Assembly (NCBI RefSeq): GCF_018494035.1
Contig: NZ_JABBFO010000005.1
Location: 1 to 64,000, forward strand
DNA length: 64,000 nt
Reading direction: 5' to 3'
From: Rosenbergiella australiborealis
GTDB lineage: Bacteria > Pseudomonadota > Gammaproteobacteria > Enterobacterales > Enterobacteriaceae
Below, piece by piece: positions 27,006-37,031 of the stretch. How positions within the stretch are numbered: the first letter of the stretch is position 1; each line of letters opens with the position of its first letter. The notes beneath the pieces were generated by a model. The model was not told the DNA's origin. It worked only from the letters and a program-made list of their open reading frames with translations, and ran no database searches. Made by a program: the position numbers and the translations under genes.

Positions 27006-29087
27006 TTAGGCTCGTGCTTGATACTTTGTCGCCGCAATAATAATTTCTGATGGTGGGACCGGCCGGCTAAAATAGTAGCCCTGATGAATATTACAGCCCA
27101 AACCCACTAAATGTCTCTGCTGTTCCTCACTCTCTACGCCTTCCGCAACAATATTCAAATTCATATTTTTAGCTAACTCGATAATCATTGAGAGTAAGCG
27201 TGGATCCGTTTCTTTATGGCCAATACTATTGATAAATGCGCGATCGATTTTCAGTTCAGTGGCGGGCATATTCTGTAAATAAAGTAAGCTAGAGTAACCG
27301 GTTCCAAAATCATCAATCGCAACCTGTACACCAATCGCTTTAAGCTCTTTGAGGATCTTGATACTTTCTTGAGGGTAACGCATCGCCGTCGTTTCGGTGA
27401 TCTCTAAAATCAGCTTTTCAGGCGAAATTCGATATTGTCCAAGGGTTCTTGTCACAATATAGACTAAGTTTTTTTGTTCAAATTGCTGTGCGGAAAGATT
27501 GACTGAAATAGTCAGATGTTCGGCACCTTGCTGATGCCAAAATGCAAGTTGGCGACAGGCTTCGTTCAGTACCCACTCACCCAAGGGAATAATCATGCCA
27601 GTACGCTCTGCTATAGGCAGAAATTTCTCCGGCGATTTCAAGCCTCGCTCGGGATGTTGCCAGCGAACTAGCGCTTCGTATCCAACGATTTCCCCTGAGG
27701 TTACATTGAGTTTAGGCTGGTAATATAAACGTAGTTCATTGTTATGGATGGCCCGCCACAACTCATTTTTTAACTGAACTTGACTACGTCCAATCGGGCT
27801 CATCGAGGTGTGATAGACACTGAAGCCATTTCGACCACTGTTTTTAGTGTGGTACATAGCGGAATCAGCATTAAATAACATTTCACGTGCTTCCCCGCCA
27901 TGTATCGGGAACATCGCAATACCGATACTTAATGAAACCCGTAGCTCATAGCTCTCTACAATAAATTCAGGTTCTATTGTTTTAACTAATTTATCTGCTA
28001 AAAGAGAGGCCTGATGTTCCGAGCTGGCATTCGATAGCAGGACAAATTCATCACCGCCAACACGTGCAAAGGTATCACTTATAGCAATGACTTGGCTAAG
28101 ACGCTTCGCCACTTCGACTAAAAGTTTGTCCCCAATATCGTGGCCATAAGCATCGTTAACTATTTTAAATCCATCAAGGTCCATATAGAGTAGACTGAAC
28201 GTGGAAGTCATTTGATTTGCCTTGGCAATATACTCGTGTAACCTCTCTTCAAATAAAGTGCGGTTAGCCAAATTAGTCAATGGATCGTGTAACGCCATTT
28301 GTCGTAATTCTTCATTAGACTCTTTTAACTTGCTAGCCATACGCGAAACACGTATTTGCGATTCAATCATCGCACCAAAAAGGTTACTGCCTAATATCAC
28401 TAAAGTAGAAATAAAGACCCAAATAGTGAGACGCTGAGAACCTAATCCCCCCGGCAATACTGTCATCGATTCACTAAAATTGGCTGCGTACATACCGGTA
28501 TAATGCATACCGGCAATGGCTACTCCCATAACAACTGCGGCATTAAAACGACGAAATATAATCCCTGACTCATTATTACGTAAACGAAACGCCAGCCATA
28601 ACGCAATGGCGGAGGCAGCATAAGCAATAATGAAAGAGAGAATCATCGGTGTTTTGTGCCAAATTATCGGTTGGCTAATACGTAAGCCGCCCATACCGAT
28701 ATAGTGCATACCAATCACGGATGAGCCTAAAACTGTTGCACCTAAAAAGATATTAATGAGCGTAATTTGGTTGTGTCTAAATACTGTCCATAAGGCAATA
28801 ACTGAACCAATAATAGCCAGAAAAATAGAGAGTAAGGTTTCACTGAGGTTGTAGCCCATCGGCATATCGAAATTCATCGCCATCATACCGATAAAATGCA
28901 TTGACCAAATCCCGATGCCCATAGCAGCACCACCACCGAACAACCATAGCAACGCATTAAGGCCTCGACTTTCAGAAAATCGAGCCACGGTATCCAGGGC
29001 TGAAAAAGAGGCGAGGAATGCAATAAATATAGAGGCCACTACCAGACCACTATCCCAAGTCACATGCATCATATTCATTGTATTCAA
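27006..29087 (-). CDS. MHYT-GGDEF-EAL cyclic-di-GMP signalling protein
   Basis: 693 residues. Seven-helix MHYT sensor at about 1-245, with the repeated motifs MHFIGM, MHYIGM and MHYTGM that are thought to bind copper and sense O2, CO or NO. A short helical linker precedes GGDEF (about 265-420, active-site VGGDEFVLL intact) and EAL (about 440-690, YEALVRW, ETTAM, DDFGTGYSSL, EGVES intact). Both output motifs look functional, so synthase, phosphodiesterase or a bifunctional enzyme are possible; family examples (YkoW, MucR type) vary. Monocistronic. Confidence 0.92.
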   Translation of the reverse strand: MNTMNMMHVTWDSGLVVASIFIAFLASFSALDTVARFSESRGLNALLWLFGGGAAMGIGIWSMHFIGMMAMNFDMPMGYNLSETLLSIFLAIIGSVIALWTVFRHNQITLINIFLGATVLGSSVIGMHYIGMGGLRISQPIIWHKTPMILSFIIAYAASAIALWLAFRLRNNESGIIFRRFNAAVVMGVAIAGMHYTGMYAANFSESMTVLPGGLGSQRLTIWVFISTLVILGSNLFGAMIESQIRVSRMASKLKESNEELRQMALHDPLTNLANRTLFEERLHEYIAKANQMTSTFSLLYMDLDGFKIVNDAYGHDIGDKLLVEVAKRLSQVIAISDTFARVGGDEFVLLSNASSEHQASLLADKLVKTIEPEFIVESYELRVSLSIGIAMFPIHGGEAREMLFNADSAMYHTKNSGRNGFSVYHTSMSPIGRSQVQLKNELWRAIHNNELRLYYQPKLNVTSGEIVGYEALVRWQHPERGLKSPEKFLPIAERTGMIIPLGEWVLNEACRQLAFWHQQGAEHLTISVNLSAQQFEQKNLVYIVTRTLGQYRISPEKLILEITETTAMRYPQESIKILKELKAIGVQVAIDDFGTGYSSLLYLQNMPATELKIDRAFINSIGHKETDPRLLSMIIELAKNMNLNIVAEGVESEEQQRHLVGLGCNIHQGYYFSRPVPPSEIIIAATKYQARA

Positions 29088-29628
29088 CTGATTCTCCTAC
29101 CCGGTGTGCCAGAGAGAAATTTTTCTGACCGAGCGATGAATGATTAGTAAAATCAATATTACGTGATTAGTAACTCACTAAACAATTACTTTTATAAGTA
29201 TTAAATCATTTTTTACTTTTCTTTCATAAATTAATCAATAAATGGATGTATAAAATTGGTTTTAACAATGATAATGCTTTTCAATCCACGTTAGATCAGT
29301 AAAAACTTTTTATAACTAGTGACTAATATGTCAAAAAAATCAATGTGATGATACAAAATAATGCAATATGCAATTCTGTTTTTGGCGGGATCTAATGATA
29401 AAAAAATTCGATTATACATAACCAAATAAGCTAAGAGTCATCAAAAATAGTTCAGATAATTTTTAGATTTTTATAACGGAAAGAGTAAAGATTAATAGCT
29501 ATATTCATCATTGACATAAGGTAGGTAGTGAGATGCAAATAAGAATTATTATAGAAAACAAATAACGATACGTTATTATTGGGCAGCAGATTAATAGTTG
29601 CCTACCACCCAATACCGTAAAAATGTCA
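29088..29628. other. 540-base AT-rich spacer
   Basis: No coding frame on either strand. Contains the promoter of the MHYT gene at its left end; the rest is AT-rich with no repeat or RNA gene that I can recognise. Confidence 0.5.
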
Positions 29629-30927
29629 CTAATATTTAGGGTGATAACGTTTTATTAATCGCCCTAAACTCATCGCACCGATAAACCCACATACTGCAGC
29701 AAAGGTTAACCAAGCACCGGGCATCGCTTTATCACCGGTACTGTGAATTAAATAACTTGAGATAGCCGGCGTAAAACCCCCAAATAGTGCCGTTGCGAGA
29801 CTATAAGCCAGTGAAAATCCAGAAGCCTTGACTTCAACGGGCATCACTTCCGCTAGCCAAACAACCATCGCACCGTTATAACTGGCATACAAAAATGATA
29901 GCCATAATTCTGTTTCGATCAGATGAGTCAATGTAGGCGCCGCAACTAACCAACGCAATATTGGCCATGCCGTCGCAATCATTAGTAATGTAAAGATTAT
30001 TAATAATGGCCGCCGACCGACTCGGTCCGAGAGAGCCCCCATAACCGGTAGCCAGAATAAGTTTGAAACCCCTACCAATAAGGTGACAAGAAAACTTTGC
30101 TGGTCAGTCATATTCAGCACGGCCTTACCAAAGGTTGGTGTAAAGGCCGTGATCATATAAAACATTACCGTAGTTGTGACGACCATAAACATCCCAGCAA
30201 TCACTAATGGCCAGTTACGCAATACCGAACGGGCAATCTCTTTCATACCCGGGCGATGTGTTTTTTGTTTAAAGGCCGAGGTTTCTTCCAATGAGCGACG
30301 GATGTAAAAAAGAAAGGGAACTACCATACAGCCGACGAAAAAGGGGATCCGCCATGCCCATTCTGAGACCATCTCTTTACCGAGTAGGTGATTGAGAAGC
30401 AGACCAAGTAATGCTGCAAAAATAACTGAAACCTGTTGGCTCGCTGACTGCCAGCTGACGAAAAAACCACGACGTCCCGCAGGAGCAATTTCAGAGAGAT
30501 AAACAGAAACGCCTCCTAGCTCAACACCCGCTGAAAATCCTTGGAGTAAGCGACCCATTAATACCAAAATTGGCGCAAAGATCCCCAATGTGCTGTAGCC
30601 GGGTACCACGGCAATCGTTAAAGTACCGAGTGCCATTAAACCCAAGGTGATCAACAATCCTTTACGACGGCCATGCTGATCGATGTAGGTTCCAAGAATA
30701 ATGGCACCGAGGGGGCGCATCAAAAAACCCGCGCCAAAAGTCATTAGCGTCAACATTAACGAAGCAAAAGGGTTACTACCGGGAAAGAAAGTGTTGGCGA
30801 TGGCGGTAGCGTAATAGCCAAAAACCATAAAGTCGTACATTTCTAAAAAATTTCCGCTGGTGACGCGGAAGATAGATTTGGTATGTTGCCAAGCAGAAGA
30901 GGTTTCAGGGATCTCAGAATAGTTCAT
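29629..30927 (-). CDS. CitA-like MFS transporter (citrate/tricarballylate:proton symporter)
   Basis: 432 residues from [11 protein letters not shown]; a start 15 codons upstream is not supported. Metabolite:H+ symporter family with 12 predicted helices. [18 protein letters not shown] at the start, [23 protein letters not shown] (loop 2-3 signature), [22 protein letters not shown] and [10 protein letters not shown] are nearly collinear with Salmonella CitA and the tricarballylate transporter TcuC. It would import a tricarboxylate with protons. There is no neighbouring tcuRAB or citB, so the substrate is uncertain. Confidence 0.85.
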   Translation of the reverse strand: MNYSEIPETSSAWQHTKSIFRVTSGNFLEMYDFMVFGYYATAIANTFFPGSNPFASLMLTLMTFGAGFLMRPLGAIILGTYIDQHGRRKGLLITLGLMALGTLTIAVVPGYSTLGIFAPILVLMGRLLQGFSAGVELGGVSVYLSEIAPAGRRGFFVSWQSASQQVSVIFAALLGLLLNHLLGKEMVSEWAWRIPFFVGCMVVPFLFYIRRSLEETSAFKQKTHRPGMKEIARSVLRNWPLVIAGMFMVVTTTVMFYMITAFTPTFGKAVLNMTDQQSFLVTLLVGVSNLFWLPVMGALSDRVGRRPLLIIFTLLMIATAWPILRWLVAAPTLTHLIETELWLSFLYASYNGAMVVWLAEVMPVEVKASGFSLAYSLATALFGGFTPAISSYLIHSTGDKAMPGAWLTFAAVCGFIGAMSLGRLIKRYHPKY

Positions 30928-31039
30928 TAAATATTTCTCACATTTTTTGTTTTTTGTACCTAACCTCGTCAATTTTTAATGTTATCCAAGTCACCTTTCA
31001 TTAAAATAATGACAACAAATAACAAACAAATGTAATAAA

Positions 31040-31062
31040 AAAATCCTCCCGTAGGAGGATCT
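31040..31062 (-). terminator. Terminator after exbD
   Basis: Minus strand: GATCCTCC-TACG-GGAGGATT hairpin followed by a run of seven T, 16 bases past the exbD stop. Confidence 0.85.
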
Positions 31063-31077
31063 CCGTTTTTTTAAACG

Positions 31078-31500
31078 CTATTTTGTCGCTGTTTCTAAGC
31101 CCATCAGCCCTATCTTTAAGTATCCAGCACCGCGAAGTTCGTCCATAATGCTCATTAATGTCGCATAATCGATACTTTTGTCTGCTTGGAAAAAAATTGT
31201 CGTCTCTTTGTTCCCTTCCGTTTGTGTCATGATGCGTTGTATTAAGTTCTCTTTACTAACCGCATCATTCCCTACAAAGAGTTGATTGCCTTCTTTAACA
31301 CTTAGATAAACCGGTTTTTCAGGCCTTGGTTGTGGTGTACTGGTGGAAGCGGGTAGATTAACTCGAATATCGACCGTTGCCAGCGGCGCTGCAACCATAA
31401 AAATGATCAGCAGAACCAACATCACGTCAATGAATGGCGTGACGTTAATTTCATGCATTTCACCATCACCTTCTACTTCATCATTGAGTCGCATTGCCAT
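31078..31500 (-). CDS. exbD: ExbD, TonB-complex proton-channel subunit
   Basis: 140 residues (E. coli 141). One membrane helix (about 23-43) carrying the essential Asp in NVTPFIDVMLVLLIIFM, then the periplasmic domain (LPASTSTPQPRPEKPVYLS). ExbB-ExbD uses the proton gradient to energise TonB for siderophore and vitamin B12 uptake. It follows exbB by five bases in one operon. Confidence 0.97.
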   Translation of the reverse strand: MAMRLNDEVEGDGEMHEINVTPFIDVMLVLLIIFMVAAPLATVDIRVNLPASTSTPQPRPEKPVYLSVKEGNQLFVGNDAVSKENLIQRIMTQTEGNKETTIFFQADKSIDYATLMSIMDELRGAGYLKIGLMGLETATK

Positions 31501-31505
31501 AACAG

Positions 31506-32255
31506 TTAACCCGCACGCAGTTTTTGGCTGGATGAGTGAAGAGTCGTTTGCGTAAAAGTCCTTTTTTGCAGATCAGCATCACGGCTCTGTAATAAAATAA
31601 TTTGTGCTGCGCTATCGCCTAACGATGCTTTGTAGCCAGCGATCATTCGTGCAAAAATGTTGTAAATGACGACAGCTGGAATTGCCGCGACGAGGCCGAC
31701 CGCGGTGGCCAACAGCGCCTCAGCAATACCAGGAGCCACCACCGCAAGATTGGTCGTTTGTGTTTTCGCAATCCCGATAAAACTGTTCATAATGCCCCAT
31801 ACGGTACCAAACAAACCGATAAACGGAGAAACGGAACCGATAGTGGCTAAGAAACCATTATTACGACTCGCATCGCGAGCAATACGCGCGACTTGACGCT
31901 CTAAGCGAAATACTGTGCGTTCTTTGATTGCGGCATGATCATCGCTTTGTGTAGAGAGCTCACGCTCATCAAGTGCTTCAGCAATCAACCGTGCAGCATG
32001 ACTTCCTGTTGAAAACTGCTGTGCAATTTTGCCTGCACTTTCAAGCGTTTTTGCCTCGCTCAAAGCATTTTGCTCAGTTTTCAATCGACGTTTCGCTGAT
32101 GTTAATTCCGTATATTTGGCGAAAAAAATCGCCCATGTCCCCACAGAGGCGAGTAATAAGCCTATCATCACGACTTTGACGACAATATCAGCATGTTGAT
32201 ACATGCCTAACACAGATAAATCCGTTTGCATTAGATTATTGGTAACGACACTCAT
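31506..32255 (-). CDS. exbB: ExbB, TonB-complex motor scaffold
   Basis: 249 residues from MSVVTNNLMQTDLSV; an extension 14 codons upstream is not family-like. Three membrane helices (about 23-45, 135-160 and 180-200) form the pentameric scaffold around ExbD; GLFGTVWGIMNSFIGI and AVVAPGIAEALLATA are signatures. First gene of exbBD; a Fur-box-like sequence lies about 60 bases upstream, so iron repression is likely. Divergent from metC, as in E. coli. Confidence 0.97.
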   Translation of the reverse strand: MSVVTNNLMQTDLSVLGMYQHADIVVKVVMIGLLLASVGTWAIFFAKYTELTSAKRRLKTEQNALSEAKTLESAGKIAQQFSTGSHAARLIAEALDERELSTQSDDHAAIKERTVFRLERQVARIARDASRNNGFLATIGSVSPFIGLFGTVWGIMNSFIGIAKTQTTNLAVVAPGIAEALLATAVGLVAAIPAVVIYNIFARMIAGYKASLGDSAAQIILLQSRDADLQKRTFTQTTLHSSSQKLRAG

Positions 32256-32315
32256 TTTCTCGCCTCGGGTTGTTGCACAATACAATTGCACTATCATACC
32301 AAAAGCAAACTCTAT

Positions 32316-32336
32316 TGATAGTAGTTATCATTACTA
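32316..32336 (-). promoter_or_regulatory. Fur-box-like operator upstream of exbBD
   Basis: GATAGTAGTTATCATTAC at 32317-32334 fits the Fur consensus GATAATGATAATCATTATC at about 13 of 19 positions. It lies about 60 bases before the exbB start. ExbBD is a known Fur target in enterobacteria; binding here is inferred. Confidence 0.6.
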
Positions 32337-32526
32337 TTTACATATAGAAAAAAGGGCTTCGCATAATATTTTCTTAAAACAGGAAGTTATAATCATAAAT
32401 CGGGATAAGTTTTTTAAGAGAGGATAAGTATACTGTTATGACTGAAAAGACTAAGAAAAACCTCCCCTTTTCTCGCTGACTCTGCATACTCTAGCGCTTA
32501 TCCGAAATATTATTCTAGGAACCGCT

Positions 32527-33726
32527 ATGTCCGATAAAAAAAATATTGAAACGACCCTTATTAGCGCTGGACGTAAACCTCGCTACACGCAAGGGGCAGT
32601 CAATAGCGTCGTTCAACGTGCCTCCTCTTTAGTTTTTTCTAGTGTGGCTGAGAAAAAGAAGGCCACCGCGGGTCGAGCGAAAGGTGAGCTTTTTTATGGC
32701 CGTCGCGGCACGCTTACCCATTTCGCTTTACAAGATGCCATGACCGAACTCGAAGGCGGTGCCGGTTGTGTTCTCTATCCTTGCGGCGCAGCGGCTGTGG
32801 CAAATGCCATTTTAGCGTTTGTTAGCGCTGGTGATCATATTCTCGTTAGCGGTTCCGTCTATGAACCGACGCAAGATTTCTGTTCAACAATTTTAAAAAA
32901 ACTCGCCGTTGAAACGACCTTTTTCCCTGCACAGAGCGGTGAGGAAATTGCACAGTGGCTACGCCCAGAGACGCGTGTAGTCTTTCTTGAGTCGCCTTCC
33001 TCGATCACTATGGAAGTCCAAGATATCCCTACCCTTATTGCTACTGTGCGTCGAATTGCTCCGCAAGCCGTCATTATTCTGGATAATACGTGGGCGGCAG
33101 GTATTTTATTTAATGCATTAGAGGCTGGCGTCGATATCTCCATTCAAGCCGGTACGAAATATTTAGTTGGCCATTCAGATGCCATGATCGGAACAGCCGT
33201 TGCGAATGCACGTTGCGTAGAACAATTGCGTGAAAATTCCTATTTAATGGGACAAATGGTTGATGCAGATACCGCTTATGTCGCAGCTCGTGGACTACGA
33301 ACGTTATCCGTGCGGTTACGGCAACACGAGGCGGCGAGTATTGAGATCGCAACATGGTTGAGTCAGCGCGATGAAGTTTTTCGGGTAAACCATCCGGCTT
33401 TACCACAATCTCCGGGTCATCAATTTTGGAAACGTGATTTTTCTGGAAGTAGTGGATTGTTCTCTTTTATCCTGAAGGAAAAATTAAGCCCATCCGCTCT
33501 GGCCCATTACCTCGATCATTTCACGCATTTTAGTATGGCTTACTCATGGGGGGGCTTCGAGTCGCTGATCCTCGCTAGTCAGCCGGAAGAGATCGCGGCT
33601 ATCCGTCCTGTTGGCGAATTAGATTTTACCGGGACGCTTATTCGATTACATATCGGATTAGAGCATCCTCAGGATCTTATTGCTGATTTAGCGCGAGGCT
33701 TTGCGCGATTGAAGGATCTGGCATAA
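32527..33726 (+). CDS. metC: MetC, cystathionine beta-lyase
   Basis: 399 residues (E. coli 395). PLP enzyme cleaving cystathionine to homocysteine, pyruvate and ammonia in methionine synthesis. [19 protein letters not shown] at the start, [16 protein letters not shown], and the PLP Lys in [13 protein letters not shown] are typical. The order metC divergent from exbBD is conserved. I found no convincing tandem MetJ box upstream. Confidence 0.96.
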   Translation: MSDKKNIETTLISAGRKPRYTQGAVNSVVQRASSLVFSSVAEKKKATAGRAKGELFYGRRGTLTHFALQDAMTELEGGAGCVLYPCGAAAVANAILAFVSAGDHILVSGSVYEPTQDFCSTILKKLAVETTFFPAQSGEEIAQWLRPETRVVFLESPSSITMEVQDIPTLIATVRRIAPQAVIILDNTWAAGILFNALEAGVDISIQAGTKYLVGHSDAMIGTAVANARCVEQLRENSYLMGQMVDADTAYVAARGLRTLSVRLRQHEAASIEIATWLSQRDEVFRVNHPALPQSPGHQFWKRDFSGSSGLFSFILKEKLSPSALAHYLDHFTHFSMAYSWGGFESLILASQPEEIAAIRPVGELDFTGTLIRLHIGLEHPQDLIADLARGFARLKDLA

Positions 33727-33824
33727 ATCTGTCTGAAATTTGGGGCTCTGCCTCAAAAAATAACTTTTTTGACTACACTTAGGCTCATTATCCCCGATCG
33801 AATGGTCAAGAGAAGGAGCCTAAA

Positions 33825-34655
33825 ATGTCTCAGCAATTAGACGTCTCGCTGCATGATGGTCGTACCATGCCACAACTTGGCTTGGGTGTTTGGCAAGCCT
33901 CAATTGAACAAACTCGTGATGCCGTCAGTCACGCGCTGAATACCGGTTACCGTTCTATCGATACTGCCGCTATCTACAAAAATGAAGAAGGGGTTGGGCA
34001 AGCCTTACAATCGAGCGCAGTGGCTCGCGAAGATCTCTTTATCACCACTAAACTTTGGAATTCCGATCATAACGATTGGCAGCGAGCACTAGAAACCAGT
34101 TTGGGTAAATTACAACTCGACTATGTTGACCTTTATCTTATGCATTGGCCTTGCCCACAACAGGATAATTATGTTGCAGCATGGCAAGGAATAATTGATT
34201 TACAACGTCAGGGGTTAGTGAAAAGTATTGGCGTCTGTAATTTCCAAGAGACACACCTTGAGCGTATTATCCGTGAAACTGGCGTCACACCGGTGGTTAA
34301 CCAAATAGAATTACATCCATTATTCCAACAGCGCCAACTCCATACTTGGAATGCACTACACAAAATACATACTGAATCATGGAGCCCTCTTGCACAAGGC
34401 GGTGAAGGCGTCTTTGATCAGGAAATTATCCAAAAATTAGCCAATAAATACCAGAAAACCCCTGCCCAGATCGTTATTCGCTGGCATCTCGACAGTGGTC
34501 TTATTGTGATTCCTAAATCGGTCACCCCTAAGCGGATCGATGAAAATTTCGCCGTTTTTGACTTTAAACTTGAAAAAGACGAACTAAAAGCCATCACCAC
34601 GTTAGATAGCGGTAAACGGTTAGGCCCAGATCCCGACTCTTTCGAGAAACGCTAG
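33825..34655 (+). CDS. dkgA: DkgA, 2,5-diketo-D-gluconate reductase A (aldo-keto reductase)
   Basis: 276 residues (E. coli 275). NADPH-dependent aldo-keto reductase reducing 2,5-diketogluconate, methylglyoxal and beta-keto esters. The catalytic tetrad is visible: Asp in RSIDTAA, Tyr in IYKNEEGVG, Lys in TTKLWN and His in LMHWP; the C-terminal cofactor motif is VIPKSVTPKRI. A strong AGGAG site precedes the ATG. Monocistronic and convergent with ftsP. Confidence 0.94.
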   Translation: MSQQLDVSLHDGRTMPQLGLGVWQASIEQTRDAVSHALNTGYRSIDTAAIYKNEEGVGQALQSSAVAREDLFITTKLWNSDHNDWQRALETSLGKLQLDYVDLYLMHWPCPQQDNYVAAWQGIIDLQRQGLVKSIGVCNFQETHLERIIRETGVTPVVNQIELHPLFQQRQLHTWNALHKIHTESWSPLAQGGEGVFDQEIIQKLANKYQKTPAQIVIRWHLDSGLIVIPKSVTPKRIDENFAVFDFKLEKDELKAITTLDSGKRLGPDPDSFEKR

Positions 34656-34663
34656 CCGAATAA

Positions 34664-34683
34664 GCCTCCCCACTAGGGGAGGC
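34664..34683. terminator. Hairpin between convergent dkgA and ftsP
   Basis: GCCTCCCC-ACTA-GGGGAGGC, 8 perfect pairs with a 4-base loop between two convergent stops. The T-run is weak on both strands, but position and symmetry suggest a shared terminator. Confidence 0.7.
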
Positions 34684-34687
34684 ATTA

Positions 34688-36124
34688 TCAGTAACTATTG
34701 GAGGTAGACTGCGAAGGTTGTACGACTAACTGGCCTACTGCACCTTGGTCAAACAGTTCAAGGCTCTGACTACCATAAATAAATGGGAAATGTGCAGAAG
34801 AGGTTTGCGGGAACGTGACCAGTAACTCAACACTTCCGTCGACCCATAACGTATCTTTCCAGCCACGGTCTTCAACCATCGGCGGTGCACCATTAACACT
34901 TTTGATAAGGAACATTGCTCCCTGTACAGAGAAGGATTGGGGTAAATCAGCCTCGACAGTCCATTGTTCAAAACTGCCCTGCTGTGTCGTCATATCAACA
35001 CGCTTCATATCCCAGGCTTGATCATTAATACCTGCAGGCGAGTCATTTAAACGAATATGCCGATGTTGGCTAGCAAATCCTGTCGCTAATGCAGGTGCCA
35101 AGGCGCTAGGAACGCTATCCGTTACCAATGGCAGTAGCCCCGTTGGGCGCAGCGTGAGCACTAAGGTCGATGTCAGAACCGTTGACGGCTCAAAAATACC
35201 CCGGATCCGTTCCATAATCGTCGCTTCAGTGCCCGCGGTAATCGACACATTATGACCGTCAGAGAGATCCACCAGCACTTCGCGTCGCTCACCAGGAGCA
35301 AGTGACAATTGCGTTGTTATCACCGGGGCAGACATAAAGCCCTGATCGCCAGCGATTACCGTAAAGGGACGGTTATCCGAGAGCTGTAGCAGGTAGCGCC
35401 GTGAGTTAGAAGCATTCAATAACCTTAAACGAACCCAACCCCGCGAAGCATTGAAATAGGGTTTTTGTGTGCCGTTAACCAGCAGTGTGTCGCCAAGAAA
35501 TGGGCTTGAGCTATCGCTGTAAACCAACGATCCAAAATTATCTAACCGCTTATCTTGGATAATAAGAGGGATATCATCAACACCATAGTGTTTGGGGAGG
35601 GCAAGCTGCTTACTGACATCATCCTCAACTAGCCATAAGCCGGCTAATCCCCGGTACACTTGCGAACCTGCGTGCTGATAAGTATTCGCGTGATACCACA
35701 GAGTCGCCGCTGGCTGTCGAATAGGTAAAATCGGTGACCAATCGACTTCTGAGGAGATTAACCGAGGTGGGCCGCCACTTAAGGGTCCAGGTACCTGTAA
35801 TCCACTGACCATCATTGAGACTGACTCGGTTAGACGATTGCTGTAAATGAGTTTAACGTCATCACCGTTCCATACCTTAACTGTCGGCCCCAAATACATG
35901 CCATTAAAACCGACACAATCCGCTTGATTACGGCCGTTAAAAGGCCAATGTGCTTCCTGCATCATTAAAAATATAGGTTGGCCACGTCGTGATTCTACCA
36001 ATGGTGGAATATAGAGTGGATTACTTCCCTCATTATCCGCGGCATCGACCGATCGTGGCAATAACGAGGAACCAACAGCCGCAGCGGCTGAAAACTGAAT
36101 AAATTTGCGTCGGGTAAAGGACAT
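34688..36124 (-). CDS. ftsP: FtsP (SufI), Tat-exported cell-division protein
   Basis: 478 residues (E. coli 470). Twin-arginine signal TRRKFIQF at 4-11 with hydrophobic stretch to about 27 and cleavage near SVDA. Three cupredoxin domains of the multicopper-oxidase fold follow. SufI protects the divisome under stress and is a model Tat substrate. It precedes plsC with about 55 bases between, as in E. coli (plsC-ftsP). Confidence 0.95.
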   Translation of the reverse strand: MSFTRRKFIQFSAAAAVGSSLLPRSVDAADNEGSNPLYIPPLVESRRGQPIFLMMQEAHWPFNGRNQADCVGFNGMYLGPTVKVWNGDDVKLIYSNRLTESVSMMVSGLQVPGPLSGGPPRLISSEVDWSPILPIRQPAATLWYHANTYQHAGSQVYRGLAGLWLVEDDVSKQLALPKHYGVDDIPLIIQDKRLDNFGSLVYSDSSSPFLGDTLLVNGTQKPYFNASRGWVRLRLLNASNSRRYLLQLSDNRPFTVIAGDQGFMSAPVITTQLSLAPGERREVLVDLSDGHNVSITAGTEATIMERIRGIFEPSTVLTSTLVLTLRPTGLLPLVTDSVPSALAPALATGFASQHRHIRLNDSPAGINDQAWDMKRVDMTTQQGSFEQWTVEADLPQSFSVQGAMFLIKSVNGAPPMVEDRGWKDTLWVDGSVELLVTFPQTSSAHFPFIYGSQSLELFDQGAVGQLVVQPSQSTSNSY

Positions 36125-36179
36125 TAATGGTTAACCTTAAACAAAATAGCAGCGAGTCAATAGTCGTCTAATACAATGA

Positions 36180-36917
36180 TCACTTTACGCGCTCAGCTTC
36201 ACGACGTTCCACTTCCGCATTCAACTCATCAAATTTCTGCTGCATAATTTCACGACAATGGCTGGTCAATTTTCTGGCTGATTGCTCTTGGAATGGCGTA
36301 GTATCAATCGGTGGTAACATTTCAATAATGACCAACCCATTTTTTAGGCGGTTAAGGTTAATTTTTCCATGCGTATTTGAGACGACAATAGGAATAATCG
36401 GTACGCCGGCTGCTAACGCTGCATGGAAGGCACCTGTTTTAAAAGGCAGTAGCCCCCGCCCACGACTCCGCGTACCTTCGGGGAACATCCAAAAAGAAAC
36501 GTGGCCATCTTTCAATTGTTCTACGACTTGGTTAATGCTGTTATGGGCTTTTGCTTTATTTTCACGATCGATAAGGAGATTCCCTGTTAACCAATAAAGT
36601 TGACCAAAGAAAGGGATCCACGCAAGGCTTTTTTTCCCGACGGTAACCGTTGGGGCCTGTACCATATTCGCGGCGGTAACCATATCGTAGTTATTCTGAT
36701 GGTTGGCAATATAAATTGCGTTTCCGACCTGTTCGATCCCCTCGGGTCGACGCATCTCCAGTTGAATACCAAACAAATGACTTAACTTACCAAACAGGTG
36801 CGCGAAGGTAGCCACATGGCGCGGATTGCGCGGAGAGGTGAGACACCATAAACATCCCAACACACTGACTAAAATAGAATACACAACGACTATTATCGCT
36901 CGTAAAATTAACAGCAT
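36180..36917 (-). CDS. plsC: PlsC, 1-acyl-glycerol-3-phosphate acyltransferase
   Basis: 245 residues from MLLILRAIIVVVYS, equal to E. coli; a start nine codons upstream was rejected. Adds the second acyl chain to make phosphatidic acid at the inner membrane. N-terminal membrane helix, catalytic HX4D as NHQNNYD, and the substrate-binding PEGTRSRGRGLLPFK. Part of parC-plsC-ftsP. Confidence 0.97.
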   Translation of the reverse strand: MLLILRAIIVVVYSILVSVLGCLWCLTSPRNPRHVATFAHLFGKLSHLFGIQLEMRRPEGIEQVGNAIYIANHQNNYDMVTAANMVQAPTVTVGKKSLAWIPFFGQLYWLTGNLLIDRENKAKAHNSINQVVEQLKDGHVSFWMFPEGTRSRGRGLLPFKTGAFHAALAAGVPIIPIVVSNTHGKINLNRLKNGLVIIEMLPPIDTTPFQEQSARKLTSHCREIMQQKFDELNAEVERREAERVK

Positions 36918-37031
36918 AGCATCCTCAATACGTTCATCATTCAAGGACAGATATCAAGCCTATTTGGATAATCTGAGTGGCTCAATACCCGCCTTCACAT
37001 TAGGTTTTTCTCAGCGATAGAGAGAGAAACG

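Noticed and set aside
32400..32526. MetJ operator upstream of metC
   Set aside because: No tandem AGACGTCT-like boxes are visible.
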